This document shows, one piece after another, positions 34,078 to 43,263 of a stretch of 51,995 nt of DNA. The stretch spans positions 1-51,995 of the forward strand of contig JBFGEG010000009.1 of assembly GCA_041580235.1 (NCBI GenBank). The letters run 5' to 3'. The notes beneath the pieces were generated by a model. It had not been told where the DNA came from. It did no database searches and worked only from the letters and a program-made list of their open reading frames with translations. Origin of the DNA: JADFOJ01 sp041580235 (GTDB lineage: Bacteria > Planctomycetota > Phycisphaerae > Phycisphaerales > SM1A02). The translations under genes and the position numbers were made by a program. Position 1 is the stretch's first letter. Each line of letters begins with the position of its first letter.

Positions 34078-37000
34078 ATGCGCAAGACACTTGCTCTGTC
34101 GGTGACCCTGGCTCTGGTGACGTCGTCACGGGCCGCGGATCTCACCCTGCAACTGGACGCCGGCTCGGACTGCGTGCAGCCGGGCGAGACCGTCAGCGTC
34201 ACCCTGTCGATGGCCAACCTTGCGGGGTCCGGGCTGAACAACGACGAAGCGTCCGGATTCCAGGCGTTCCTGGCGTACAACGCCACGAACCTGTCGTACG
34301 TCAGCGCAAGCTATACCGCCTCGCCCTTCGGGCTCGTGATCATCTCCGGGGCGAACATCAATCCGAGCCCGGGCGAGATCAATCTGGCCGCGGGAATCGA
34401 CCAGCTCAACGGCCAGAGCCCGACCTCCCTGGACGCGGATCTCGTGACGATCACCTTCACGGCCAACGCGGTCGTCGATTGCACCGGTACGCCCATCACC
34501 TTTCGCGCGCACACACCCCCCACCGCGATCACCGACGTCAACGGCGACTCGGCCTCGCCCCTGAACACCAACAGCTCCGCGGGAGCCGTGATCGACGGCA
34601 CCCCGCCGACTCCCGTCTGCCAGAATGTCACGGTGCAGCTCGACGCGTTTGGCAGCGCGTCGATCACACCGGCCCAGATCGACTTCGGCAGCACCGACAA
34701 CTGCGCTGTCGATACCCTGAGCCTCGACATCACCACCTTTGACTGCAGCGATGTCGGTGCCAACACGGTCACGCTGACCGTGACCGACTGTGCCGGGAAC
34801 TCGGCGACCTGCCAGGCCACGGTCACCGTCCAGGACGTCATCGGCCCGAGCGCCGTGTGCCAGGACATCACCGTTCAGCTGGACGCGGCGGGGACGGTCA
34901 CGATCGTCGGCACCGATGTCGACGGCGGCAGCACCGACGATTGCGGAGTCCAGTCACTCGGCGTCTCCCCCGATACGTTCACCTGCGCCGATGTCGGTCC
35001 CAACGTCGTCACGTTGACGGTCACCGATGTCGGCGGCAATACGGCCCAGTGCACGGCGACGGTGACCGTCGAGGACTCCGTCGACCCGACCGCCGTGTGC
35101 CAGGACATCACCGTGCAGCTCGATGCCGCGGGTGTCGTGACGATCACGGGCAACGACGTTGACGGCGGGAGCACCGATGCCTGCGGGATTCTCTCGCTCG
35201 GTGTCGCACCCGACACGTTCACCTGCGCTGACGTCGGGCCCAACGTCGTCACGCTCACCGTCACCGACGTCAACGGCAACACGAGCCAGTGCTCGCCGAC
35301 GGTCACCGTCGAGGACGTCACCGCGCCGGCCGCCATCTGCCAGGACATCACCGTGCAGCTCGACGCTGCCGGCGCCGCGTCGATCGTGGCCGGCGATGTC
35401 GATGCCGGCAGCACCGATGCCTGCGGCGTGGACAGCCTCGTCATCGACGTCGACACGTTCAGCTGCCTCGACGTGGGGCCGCCGGTCGTGGTGACCTTGA
35501 CCGTCACGGATGTCAACGGCAACCAAAGCCAGTGTGCCGCCAACGTGACCGTCGAGGACAATGTGCTGCCGTCGATCACGTGCCCGACCAACGTCACCGT
35601 CAACGCGGACGCCGGCGAGTGCACGGCCGACGCGGCCAACGTGAGCCTCGGAACCCCGTTGACCAGCGACAATTGCGGCGTGGCCAGCGTCGTGAACGAC
35701 GCGCCCGCGATTTTCCCGCAGGGCGACACCATCGTCACCTGGACCGTGACCGATGACAACGGCAATCTCAATACGTGTCCCCAGACCGTCACCGTCACCG
35801 ATCAGAACGAATTCGTCGTGAGCGTCGCGCTCGCGCCGGCCGTCGTCACGCCGCTGACGCGCTGCATCTCGTTCGAGTTCCACGATTGCGTCGGCGGCTC
35901 GTTCGAGACCGTGGAACAGGACATCACGTTCGTCAATGGATTGGCCAGCAACGTCCTGCTCACGATTCCCTGCGGTGACTACGTGTGCGTCACCGCCCGC
36001 GATGCGCGGCACACGCTGCGTCGAACGGACGAAGACCAGTTCGGCGTCACGCCCATCGTGGCCAACCAGTACGTGGCGGACTTCACGGACCTGAGCGGCG
36101 GTGGAGGTGATGACGATTCACTGATCGGCGGCAATCTCAACGACGATGTCTACATCGACATTCTTGATTTCGGCATCTTCAGCGGGCAGTGGATGACCAG
36201 CCCCATCGAGGATGCCTGCGGCACGCCGGCGCCCAGCCCCCATGCCGACATCAGCGGCGACGGGACGGTGTTCACGGAGGACTTCACCTTCATCCAGATC
36301 AATTTCCTGAGGTCGAGCGAGACGGACTGTTGCGTGGGGCCCGCGTCGAACCAGGTCGAGGCCTTCGAGCCGGTCACCCAGATCTCCGTCGGCCAGCTTT
36401 GGGCCCGCGGGCTCGGTCATCTCTCCGCGTCGGATCTCAACGGTGACGGATGGCTCGATCAGCATGACGTGGCGGCCTTCCTGCACGGTGTGCGACCCCA
36501 GGTGCAGGCCGTGTACGACGGACCCGAGGATGGCAGCTGGCTGGATCCGGCCAACTGGACGACGGGGCTCGTCCCCACGGCCGGGATGGATGTGCTGCTC
36601 TCGTCGCCGGTGATGATCGACGCGGCCGGGGCCGAGGCTCGCGACGTGACGATCGCCGCGGACGGCGCCCTGCGTCTGTTCGACGGTGTTCTGCTCGCGC
36701 GAACCCTGACCGTGCAGGCGGACGCGACCCTGACGATCGACGGCGACGTCTCCCTGCTTGCCGTTGACTCGCTGGTGATCGAGCCCGGCGCGGTCCTGAA
36801 CTTCAACGGCGGCGTCATCGAGATCGCCGGCGGGCGGTACGAGCAGGCAGCCCCGGATCTGTTCGTGGCCAGCGGCCCGGGCGCGAGCACCCTGCGTCTG
36901 CTGGACGGGGCCGAGGCCGCGATCGCGCGACATACGTTCCTGGGCTTCGGACCGGAGAGCCTGGGCGTGCTGGAGGTGATGGGCAGCGGGTTCTCGACCG

Positions 37001-37677
37001 GCGCGACGCTCTTTGCCGGGTACTCCGGCGAGGCCTGGCTGGAAGTCGGCGACGGCGGCCTTGTAAGCGCCGAGGACGCTCTTGTCGGTGTGCTGCCCGA
37101 AGCCGTGGCCGAGGTGCGTATCGACGGCCCCGGTTCGGGGATCGAAGTGATCAACCGGCTGGAGATCGGCCGGGCCGGCCACGGGACGCTGCATCTGGTC
37201 GATGGAGGCGTGGCCGCGGCGGGCTCGGAGATTCTCATCGGCCGCCACGGCGCGGTCATCGGCGAGGGCCGGCTCGAGGGCCCGGTGCGCAACGCGGGGC
37301 AGCTCGTGCCGACGGGCACGGTGCGAATCACCGGCCCGTACCGGCAGGACCCGGGTGGCGAGCTGTCGATCGAGCTGAGGCACGACGGCCACGACACGCT
37401 GGTGATCGAGGGCCCCGCGACGCTGGGCGGGATCCTGCGGATCGAGGCGGCACCCGGGCTTGTGCCCGCCGCGGGGGAACGGTATACCGTGCTGGTCGCT
37501 CCCTCACGGTCGGGCCTTTTCGAGTCCGTGCTGGTGCCGGAGCTCGGCGGCGGGGCGTACTTCCAGCTGCAGACGGGCGCCGATTCGGTCTGGCTCGTCG
37601 TGAAGGAGACGCCAAGCCGGCCGGAGCGGACGCACGCCGCGAAGGGCGGGAAGATGCACCTGAGAAGCGAACCGTAG
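34078..37677 (+). CDS. Large secreted multidomain protein: cohesin-like, four hyalin-like repeats, shared loop module, beta-strand repeats
   Basis: The 1199-residue product starts MRKTLALSVTLALVTSSRA (signal peptide). Domains in order are: a cohesin-like sandwich (20-175: VQPGETVSVTLSMANLAGSG, GFQAFLAYNATNLSYVSASY); four 80-residue repeats (180-500: VCQDITVQLDAAG ... DTFTCADVGPNVVTLTVTD); a HYR domain (about 500-580: ITCPTNVTVNADAGECTADA); the module shared with the protein at 38753 (about 581-810: CISFEFHDC, HTLRR, GGNLNDD, FTEDFTFIQINFL, DLNGDGWLDQHDVAAF); and a passenger-type beta-strand region to the end (LDPANWTTGLVP, ITGPYRQDPGGELSIEL). It is probably a cell-surface structural or adhesive protein. 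Confidence 0.85.
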   Translation: MRKTLALSVTLALVTSSRAADLTLQLDAGSDCVQPGETVSVTLSMANLAGSGLNNDEASGFQAFLAYNATNLSYVSASYTASPFGLVIISGANINPSPGEINLAAGIDQLNGQSPTSLDADLVTITFTANAVVDCTGTPITFRAHTPPTAITDVNGDSASPLNTNSSAGAVIDGTPPTPVCQNVTVQLDAFGSASITPAQIDFGSTDNCAVDTLSLDITTFDCSDVGANTVTLTVTDCAGNSATCQATVTVQDVIGPSAVCQDITVQLDAAGTVTIVGTDVDGGSTDDCGVQSLGVSPDTFTCADVGPNVVTLTVTDVGGNTAQCTATVTVEDSVDPTAVCQDITVQLDAAGVVTITGNDVDGGSTDACGILSLGVAPDTFTCADVGPNVVTLTVTDVNGNTSQCSPTVTVEDVTAPAAICQDITVQLDAAGAASIVAGDVDAGSTDACGVDSLVIDVDTFSCLDVGPPVVVTLTVTDVNGNQSQCAANVTVEDNVLPSITCPTNVTVNADAGECTADAANVSLGTPLTSDNCGVASVVNDAPAIFPQGDTIVTWTVTDDNGNLNTCPQTVTVTDQNEFVVSVALAPAVVTPLTRCISFEFHDCVGGSFETVEQDITFVNGLASNVLLTIPCGDYVCVTARDARHTLRRTDEDQFGVTPIVANQYVADFTDLSGGGGDDDSLIGGNLNDDVYIDILDFGIFSGQWMTSPIEDACGTPAPSPHADISGDGTVFTEDFTFIQINFLRSSETDCCVGPASNQVEAFEPVTQISVGQLWARGLGHLSASDLNGDGWLDQHDVAAFLHGVRPQVQAVYDGPEDGSWLDPANWTTGLVPTAGMDVLLSSPVMIDAAGAEARDVTIAADGALRLFDGVLLARTLTVQADATLTIDGDVSLLAVDSLVIEPGAVLNFNGGVIEIAGGRYEQAAPDLFVASGPGASTLRLLDGAEAAIARHTFLGFGPESLGVLEVMGSGFSTGATLFAGYSGEAWLEVGDGGLVSAEDALVGVLPEAVAEVRIDGPGSGIEVINRLEIGRAGHGTLHLVDGGVAAAGSEILIGRHGAVIGEGRLEGPVRNAGQLVPTGTVRITGPYRQDPGGELSIELRHDGHDTLVIEGPATLGGILRIEAAPGLVPAAGERYTVLVAPSRSGLFESVLVPELGGGAYFQLQTGADSVWLVVKETPSRPERTHAAKGGKMHLRSEP
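34615..35577 (+). repeat. Four tandem 240-bp coding repeats
   Basis: Units start at 34615, 34855, 35095 and 35335, each at a V/I-C-Q codon triplet. The first three are exactly 240 bases and the last carries one extra codon (PPVVVTL). Units 2 and 3 are the most alike at the DNA level, pointing to recent duplication. Each unit has four conserved Cys. Confidence 0.88.
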
Positions 37678-37717
37678 AGGTCTCCCTCCGGGAGCCAGCC
37701 CAGGACGGCACGCCGCA

Positions 37718-38515
37718 ATGAGAGCACTGCACCAGCGAGTGACGCGACGCGCAGCAAGGTCGGGCATCGTCGTCGCGTGCCTCTGTCTGGCGTCGGCGGC
37801 CGACCTGCACGGCGCGATCCTCAGGCTTCAGCTGGATGAGCCCAGCGGCTCGTTTCAGCCGGGCGAGAACCTCGATGTGCTCATCACGATGAGCGGTCTC
37901 AACCAGGCCGAGGCGGCCGGATTCCAGGCGTTCCTGTCCTTCGACAGCAGCGAGCTCGTCTTCCTTGGCGGCAGCTACCTGCCCGAGCCCTTTGGCCTGG
38001 GCATTCTCGATCCCATCGTGGCCAACGGCCAGGAGATCGACCTCGCGGCGGGGATCAATGTCATTCTTGGCCAGCCACCCACAACCCAGGATGCTCCGGT
38101 CGCGACCTTGACCTTTCAGGCCACCGTCGAGATCTGTCTTCCTGACATCACTTTCCGCAACGAAATGCCGCCGACACAGATCACCGACATGTTCGGCAAC
38201 ATGATCACGCCGTTCAACACGCGTAATATCACGCCGGTCGCGGATTGCAACAGCAATCAGATCGATGACGGGTGCGACATTACCGACGGCACATCACTTG
38301 ACACCAACGGCAACGGAATACCGGATGAGTGCGAGTGTCCGGGAGATATCGACGGCGACGGAATGGTCGGGATCACGGACTTTCTCAGCGTCCTGGGCCT
38401 GTGGGGGCCGTGCGCTGTGCCATGCCCCCCCACTTGTGCCCCCGACGTGGACGGCGACTGCATCGTGGGCATCAACGACTTTCTGATCGTCCTCGGCAAC
38501 TGGGGTCCGTGCTAG
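37718..38515 (+). CDS. Secreted cohesin-like protein with two dockerin-like loops
   Basis: The 265-residue product has a signal peptide (GIVVACLCLASAADLHGA). Its cohesin-like domain is clearly paralogous to the N-terminus of the preceding protein: both share LQLDxPSG/AGS, FQPGE, GFQAFLxF, PFGL, EI(D/N)LAAGIxxxxGQxPT and PPTxITD. A DCNSNQIDDGCDITDG/NGNGIPDECE turn follows, then two Ca loops, DIDGDGMVGITDFLSVLGLWGPC and a second ending in VLGNWGPC at the C-terminus. The presence of cohesin-like and dockerin-like modules in one chain is unusual. The intergenic gap to the upstream gene is 40 bases, so co-transcription is likely. Confidence 0.85.
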   Translation: MRALHQRVTRRAARSGIVVACLCLASAADLHGAILRLQLDEPSGSFQPGENLDVLITMSGLNQAEAAGFQAFLSFDSSELVFLGGSYLPEPFGLGILDPIVANGQEIDLAAGINVILGQPPTTQDAPVATLTFQATVEICLPDITFRNEMPPTQITDMFGNMITPFNTRNITPVADCNSNQIDDGCDITDGTSLDTNGNGIPDECECPGDIDGDGMVGITDFLSVLGLWGPCAVPCPPTCAPDVDGDCIVGINDFLIVLGNWGPC

Positions 38516-38752
38516 GTCCAGTCGACTCTTGTTCGTGACAGCTCGTCGCACGCGGCGTCCGGAACCGGCTTTCGGAATGAGGCCGGAATCTGTTTCGCGG
38601 GCGGGGCAAGAATTGTTATCCTGGGTCTGCTCGGTCGCTCCACTGGGGCACTTCAAGTGCGGCTGACGCGTTGAGTCGAGGAGCAGTCTGTGCCGCCGAG
38701 GATCGTCATTGGAATTGATGACCAAGAGCACGGTTCCGCCGGAGAGGCCGCG

Positions 38753-41700
38753 ATGACCGGCGTGAGGTCCTTGACGACCCGCGGGCCCCGCCGCATCACG
38801 CCGTTCGGCCTGGCGATCGTTGTCGCCGCGAGCTTTGCTTGTGACACCACGGCCCAGGTCGACCAGGTCCCGCCGGTCAACTACAAGGTCGCGTTCATCG
38901 GTGACCAGGGTAACGGCACGGGCACGGACAACGTGCTCCAGCTGATCGCCGACGAAGGTGCGCAGGCGGTGATCTGCTCGGGCGATTTCGACTATCAGGA
39001 CAACCCTCAGGCATGGGACGACAAGATCACCCAGTTCCTCGGTCCCTGCTTTCCGTTCTTCGCCAGCGTCGGTAACCATGACACGGCCGTGTTCTACGGA
39101 CCCGGAGGCTATCAGGAGAAGCTCGAAGCGCGGATGAACTGCCTGGGCATCACCTGGGACGGCGATCTCGGGGTGAGATCATCGCACCAGTGGCAGGGTC
39201 TGCTCTACGTGCTCACGGCTCCCGGGCTCTTCGGGGACGGCGACACTGTTTACGCCCCCTACATTCGCGATGAGCTGCTTGTGACCGACTCGCTCTGGCG
39301 CATCAGCAGCTGGCACGTTCTCATGACGGAGATGGGATTCGGCGCACCCGACGAATCGGGGTGGGGCGTCTACGAGGAGTCGAGACGCGGCGGAGCGGTC
39401 ATCGCGACGGGGCACGCCCACTCGTACGCCCGGACGCACCCGCTGAGCAATTGCCAGACGCAGCAGGTGGACAGCTCCGCGAATCAGTTCACGATCGCCC
39501 TCGACGACCCGATCACGCCCGAGGACGAGGGCGTGACCTTCGTCCACCACAACGGGCTCGGCGGCCATGGCTTCATCACTGGCCAGTTCGGTCGCTGTCT
39601 TCCCACCACGCCCCCCTACGGGTGTAACGGCGAGTGGGCCAGCATTTACACGGCGGACCAGGGCGCCATTCACGGGGCCCTGTTCGGTGTCTTCAACCTG
39701 GACGGCAACCCGTGCCTCGCGTACTTCTACTTCATGAACGTCGATGGGGTCATCATCGACGACTTCACCGTCGAGGCCACATGGGGGCCGTGCTGTCCCG
39801 AGGACTCGGACGGCGACGGAACGCCCGACTGCACCGACGGGTGCCCCAACGATCCGTTCAAGACGGACCCGGGCGTGTGCGGCTGCGGCGTGGCGGACAC
39901 GGACACCGACGGCGACGGCACCGAGGACTGCGTTGACGGCTGCCCGAACGATCCGCTCAAGATCACCCCCGGCACTTGTGGATGCGGCGTACCCGATGTG
40001 GACAGCGATCAGGACGGCACGCTCGACTGCAACGATGGTTGCCCGAATGATCCGAGCCAGACGCAGCCGGGCCCGTGCGGCTGTGTCGGCGTCGATGTTG
40101 ATGCCGTCAGCTCCTCCAGCGCCGACGGGCCGCTGACGATCACGGTGGCTCACCCCACCGCCGGCGAGGACCGGCTGATGATGGTCGGCGTGTCGCTCGA
40201 CAACGACAACTTCGAGACGGTGTCGTCGGTCACCTACGGCGGACTGGCCCTGGACTTCGTTGGCCAGGCGACCAACTCCGACGACGCGCGGGTGGAGATC
40301 TGGAAGCTCATTGCGCCGGCCGTCGGAACCGCAGACGTGGTCGTGACGTTTGACACCCAGCTCCTGCGGGGGGCGGTGGTGGGGGTCACGACCTTCACCG
40401 GAGTCGATCAAGCCAGCCCTCTGGGATCGTTCGCCGGGGATGAGGCCGCCTTCGGCACCACGGCGTCGGTCAACGTCGCGGCGGCCGCGGGGGACCTGGT
40501 GATGGGCGTGGTGGCGGTCGAGGATGGCGGCCCGCTGACGGCGGGCCCCGATCAGACCGAGATCTGGACCGATTCGGTGGGCGACCCGTTCGTTTGTTAC
40601 GGGGCCGGATCCACGCAACTCGGAGCCCCGACCGTCACGGTCTCCTGGGACCTCAACACCAGTGACCACTGGGCGATCGGCGCGGTGGCGGTCAAACCCG
40701 CACCCGCCCCTCCCGGCAACGATTGCGAGGCTCCGACCGTGACCGTCAACGATCCCCCCGACGGCTGGGTCGCCGGCGAGGCGACACCGATCACCTTCGA
40801 CGGCGCCGCCATCGACATCGTGGACGGTGACCTGTCGGCGAGCCTCGCCTGGAATTCGGACCTGGACGGCAGCATCGGAACCGGTGCGTCGTTCACGACG
40901 AGTGCGCTGACGTCCGGCATCCACACGATCACCGCCTCGGTGAACAACGGCAACGGGCAGCCCGGCTCCGATGCCATCACACTTTACGTCACGGCCACCG
41001 CCAGCGCCGTTGACACGCTCCGCCTCGACATCGAGATGCCGGGAATCAACCAGCCGTCGCTCTCGCGGTGCATGAGCTTCGAGCTGTTCGACTGCGGCGG
41101 CGGCTCCCAGGTTGTCGACGCGGAGATCACGTTCACCGAGGGCGCTGCCCTGGGCGTCGAGATTCCGGTTCCGATCGGCGTCTATACGTGCATCACCGCG
41201 AGCGACACTCAGCACACGCTGCGACGCAGCTTCAATAATGCGGACGGCTTCGGCGTGGTCGGCGGCAGATACATCGGGAGCTTCCGGAACTTCGCCTCGG
41301 CCGGCGTCAACCGGTCGCTGATCGCCGGTAACCTCAACGATGACGACTTCATCGACATCTTCGACTTCGGGCTCTTCACGGGCCAGTTCGGCAGCAGCCC
41401 GTTCTCGCCGCCCTGCGGCACCCCGAGCCCGCCCCCGCACGCCGACATTGACGGCAACGGGATCGCGTTCACCGAGGACTTCACGTTCATCATGATCAAC
41501 TTCCTGCAGGCCAGCGACACGGTCTGCTGCCAGGGGAGCGCCATGGGAGGAGGCGTCAGCGAGATCTCGGTGGCCGAGCTGTACGTGCTCGGTCTCGGCC
41601 AGCTCGCCGCTGGAGATCTCAATGGCGATGGGTGGCTCAACGAGCTTGACCTGGTGGCGTTCATCAACGGCGCGCGTCCTGAGCCGAGAGGGCCGGGCAA

Positions 41701-41872
41701 CGTGAGCTACCAGATCGATGTGCCGGATGCGGCGTTGGGTGTGGGGCCGGGCGGCGGCCGGGATGTCGTGGTCTCAACGGCGCCGTTCGATGACACGGCG
41801 GGGGCCGAGCCCCCGGACGTCACGGTGACCGAGGGCGACAGCTCCACAGGCACGCCAGAAACCCGGCGATGA
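38753..41872 (+). CDS. Secreted metallophosphoesterase with TSP3-like loops and shared C-terminal module
   Basis: I chose ATG 38753 because GGAGAGG lies 5 bases upstream and it gives a normal signal peptide; GTG 38690 (GAGGAG, 6 bases) is the alternative. The 1039-residue product begins with a purple-acid-phosphatase-like domain: IGDQGNG (Asp51), CSGDFDYQ (Asp78), VGNHDT (107-112), WHVL (His188) and GHAHSYARTHP (220-230), so all metal-ligand blocks are visible. Next come three DxDGDGxxDCxDGCPNDP loops (about 355-450), a beta-sandwich (450-660) and an Ig-like region. The 225-residue module shared with the protein at 34078 follows. The last 55 residues match only the beginning of that protein's next domain, so the gene looks 3'-truncated. 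The end overlaps the convergent gene by 53 bases. Confidence 0.82.
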   Translation: MTGVRSLTTRGPRRITPFGLAIVVAASFACDTTAQVDQVPPVNYKVAFIGDQGNGTGTDNVLQLIADEGAQAVICSGDFDYQDNPQAWDDKITQFLGPCFPFFASVGNHDTAVFYGPGGYQEKLEARMNCLGITWDGDLGVRSSHQWQGLLYVLTAPGLFGDGDTVYAPYIRDELLVTDSLWRISSWHVLMTEMGFGAPDESGWGVYEESRRGGAVIATGHAHSYARTHPLSNCQTQQVDSSANQFTIALDDPITPEDEGVTFVHHNGLGGHGFITGQFGRCLPTTPPYGCNGEWASIYTADQGAIHGALFGVFNLDGNPCLAYFYFMNVDGVIIDDFTVEATWGPCCPEDSDGDGTPDCTDGCPNDPFKTDPGVCGCGVADTDTDGDGTEDCVDGCPNDPLKITPGTCGCGVPDVDSDQDGTLDCNDGCPNDPSQTQPGPCGCVGVDVDAVSSSSADGPLTITVAHPTAGEDRLMMVGVSLDNDNFETVSSVTYGGLALDFVGQATNSDDARVEIWKLIAPAVGTADVVVTFDTQLLRGAVVGVTTFTGVDQASPLGSFAGDEAAFGTTASVNVAAAAGDLVMGVVAVEDGGPLTAGPDQTEIWTDSVGDPFVCYGAGSTQLGAPTVTVSWDLNTSDHWAIGAVAVKPAPAPPGNDCEAPTVTVNDPPDGWVAGEATPITFDGAAIDIVDGDLSASLAWNSDLDGSIGTGASFTTSALTSGIHTITASVNNGNGQPGSDAITLYVTATASAVDTLRLDIEMPGINQPSLSRCMSFELFDCGGGSQVVDAEITFTEGAALGVEIPVPIGVYTCITASDTQHTLRRSFNNADGFGVVGGRYIGSFRNFASAGVNRSLIAGNLNDDDFIDIFDFGLFTGQFGSSPFSPPCGTPSPPPHADIDGNGIAFTEDFTFIMINFLQASDTVCCQGSAMGGGVSEISVAELYVLGLGQLAAGDLNGDGWLNELDLVAFINGARPEPRGPGNVSYQIDVPDAALGVGPGGGRDVVVSTAPFDDTAGAEPPDVTVTEGDSSTGTPETRR

Positions 41873-42227
41873 CGCAGGCGAGGTAGACGCCGACGAGGTA
41901 CGTGTACGGGCGCTGGGGAATGGGGCCCCAGTTGTCGCTGTCGATGTTGGCGAGGTTGCCTCGGAAGCTCGCATACACCAGGCACACGAGGAAGCCCCAG
42001 GCCCCGCACATGAGCCCGATTGAGCGCCGGCCCGGCGGCCGCAGCGCCCACCCCGCACCGGCGAGGAGCATCGCCGCCGCGACGTAGTCGATCACCCACC
42101 CGGGCCACGGCTGCCAGTTGCCCCAGTTGCGGACGACCTCCCACAGACACATGTACACGCCGGTGGCGATGGTCAGCCAGGCCATCGGCCGCACCGCGGG
42201 TCGGAGGTTGTCCGCCTGGGCGGTCAC
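41820..42227 (-). CDS. Small four-helix membrane protein of unknown function
   Basis: The 135-residue product has four hydrophobic segments (MAWLTIATGVYMCLWEVV, VIDYVAAAMLLAGAGWAL, IGLMCGAWGFLVCLVYASF, YLVGVYLACVIAGFLACLW), with conserved-looking Trp residues between them. No family is recognised. It starts with GTG 42227 without a clear ribosome-binding site; an internal ATG gives a product starting at the first helix. It overlaps the 3' end of the phosphoesterase gene by 53 bases and diverges from a lipoprotein gene with only 39 bases between them. Confidence 0.7.
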   Translation of the reverse strand: MTAQADNLRPAVRPMAWLTIATGVYMCLWEVVRNWGNWQPWPGWVIDYVAAAMLLAGAGWALRPPGRRSIGLMCGAWGFLVCLVYASFRGNLANIDSDNWGPIPQRPYTYLVGVYLACVIAGFLACLWSCRPRSP

Positions 42228-42266
42228 GCGCTTACACTATCACGCGAAGGCGAGGAGAATGCGAGC

Positions 42267-43199
42267 ATGAGAACGCTGTTGCTGTTGGTGCTTCTCGTAG
42301 CCGGCGGTTGTGCCGCGGACCTGGACGCGTACTACAACGCCAACGACAAGATCGTGCACCGCAGGATCCCCCGCGGGGTCGAGCGCACGATCGTTGTGGA
42401 CTCGATCCATGCCTTGTCCCGTCCCGCCGTGGCCGAGCTCGGCCGGGACACGTGGCTGGCGTGGAGCTTCGACTACGACGACGACCTCGGCATCCGGCGG
42501 CGGGGAGTCGCCGTGGCGGCGGTCCCCTGTACGTTCGAGACCGCGACGATCTTCGACGAGCCGCAGGCGGGGACGGTCTCGACGCCCGGGCTGGCGACCC
42601 TCGGCGGCCGTCTCGTCATGGCGTGGGCGAGCGACGGCAACCTCACGCTGACCACGTCGCCCGACGGCCGGAGCTGGACCGAGCCGACCGAGATCTCGAT
42701 CGGCCCCATACCACACGTGGCGCTGGCCACGCACCAGGGTCGGCTGTATGCGGCGGTGCCCGTGGGGTCGGTAACCGGTTCCGGCGGGACGGTCGCGGTC
42801 ATCCGGATCAACGACGACTTCACCTGGGCCACCCGCCACGACGTGATCGCCGACGGCCGGCTCGAGTGCGACAAGGGTGTCTCCATGGTGTCGGGCGGCG
42901 ATGTGCTCTACGTGGCGTATGCGTTGAGCGAGACGGGGGCCACGATCTCGCACTCCCGGTCCGGCGAGGGCGACTGGACACACGACGGCACCACGATCGG
43001 CGGCGAGGAGGCCGCGGTGTCGCGGCTGGTGCCGGCCCTGGCCTGGAGGTCCAACACGCTGCAGGCCGTGTGGTCGGACGGAGCGAACCTGTGGCTCGCC
43101 CACCGCCGCCGACCCCCTGCGTGGGCTTCTTCCCGGCAGGCGGACGTCTTCACCCCGGCCCTTGACAACCCGGCGGGGGCCGGTGTCCCGGCTCGCTGA
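42267..43199 (+). CDS. Lipoprotein, sialidase/propeller-like, unknown function
   Basis: The 310-residue product has a type II signal with lipobox LVAGGC (Cys15), so it is probably anchored in a membrane after export. The rest is beta-rich with repeated ALSRPAVAELGRDTWLAWSF-like and LATLGGRLVMAWASDGNLTL-like blades and an SPDGRSWT motif related to the Asp-box of sialidase-type propellers. No catalytic residues could be assigned. GAGGAG lies 9 bases before the ATG. The neighbours on both sides are transcribed from the minus strand. Confidence 0.78.
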   Translation: MRTLLLLVLLVAGGCAADLDAYYNANDKIVHRRIPRGVERTIVVDSIHALSRPAVAELGRDTWLAWSFDYDDDLGIRRRGVAVAAVPCTFETATIFDEPQAGTVSTPGLATLGGRLVMAWASDGNLTLTTSPDGRSWTEPTEISIGPIPHVALATHQGRLYAAVPVGSVTGSGGTVAVIRINDDFTWATRHDVIADGRLECDKGVSMVSGGDVLYVAYALSETGATISHSRSGEGDWTHDGTTIGGEEAAVSRLVPALAWRSNTLQAVWSDGANLWLAHRRRPPAWASSRQADVFTPALDNPAGAGVPAR

Positions 43200-43263
43200 G
43201 ACGAGGCGAGCCCGTTGAGCATCGCCGGGGCCTCGCTTCGCTCGACCAGGGGCAACCGGTCTC

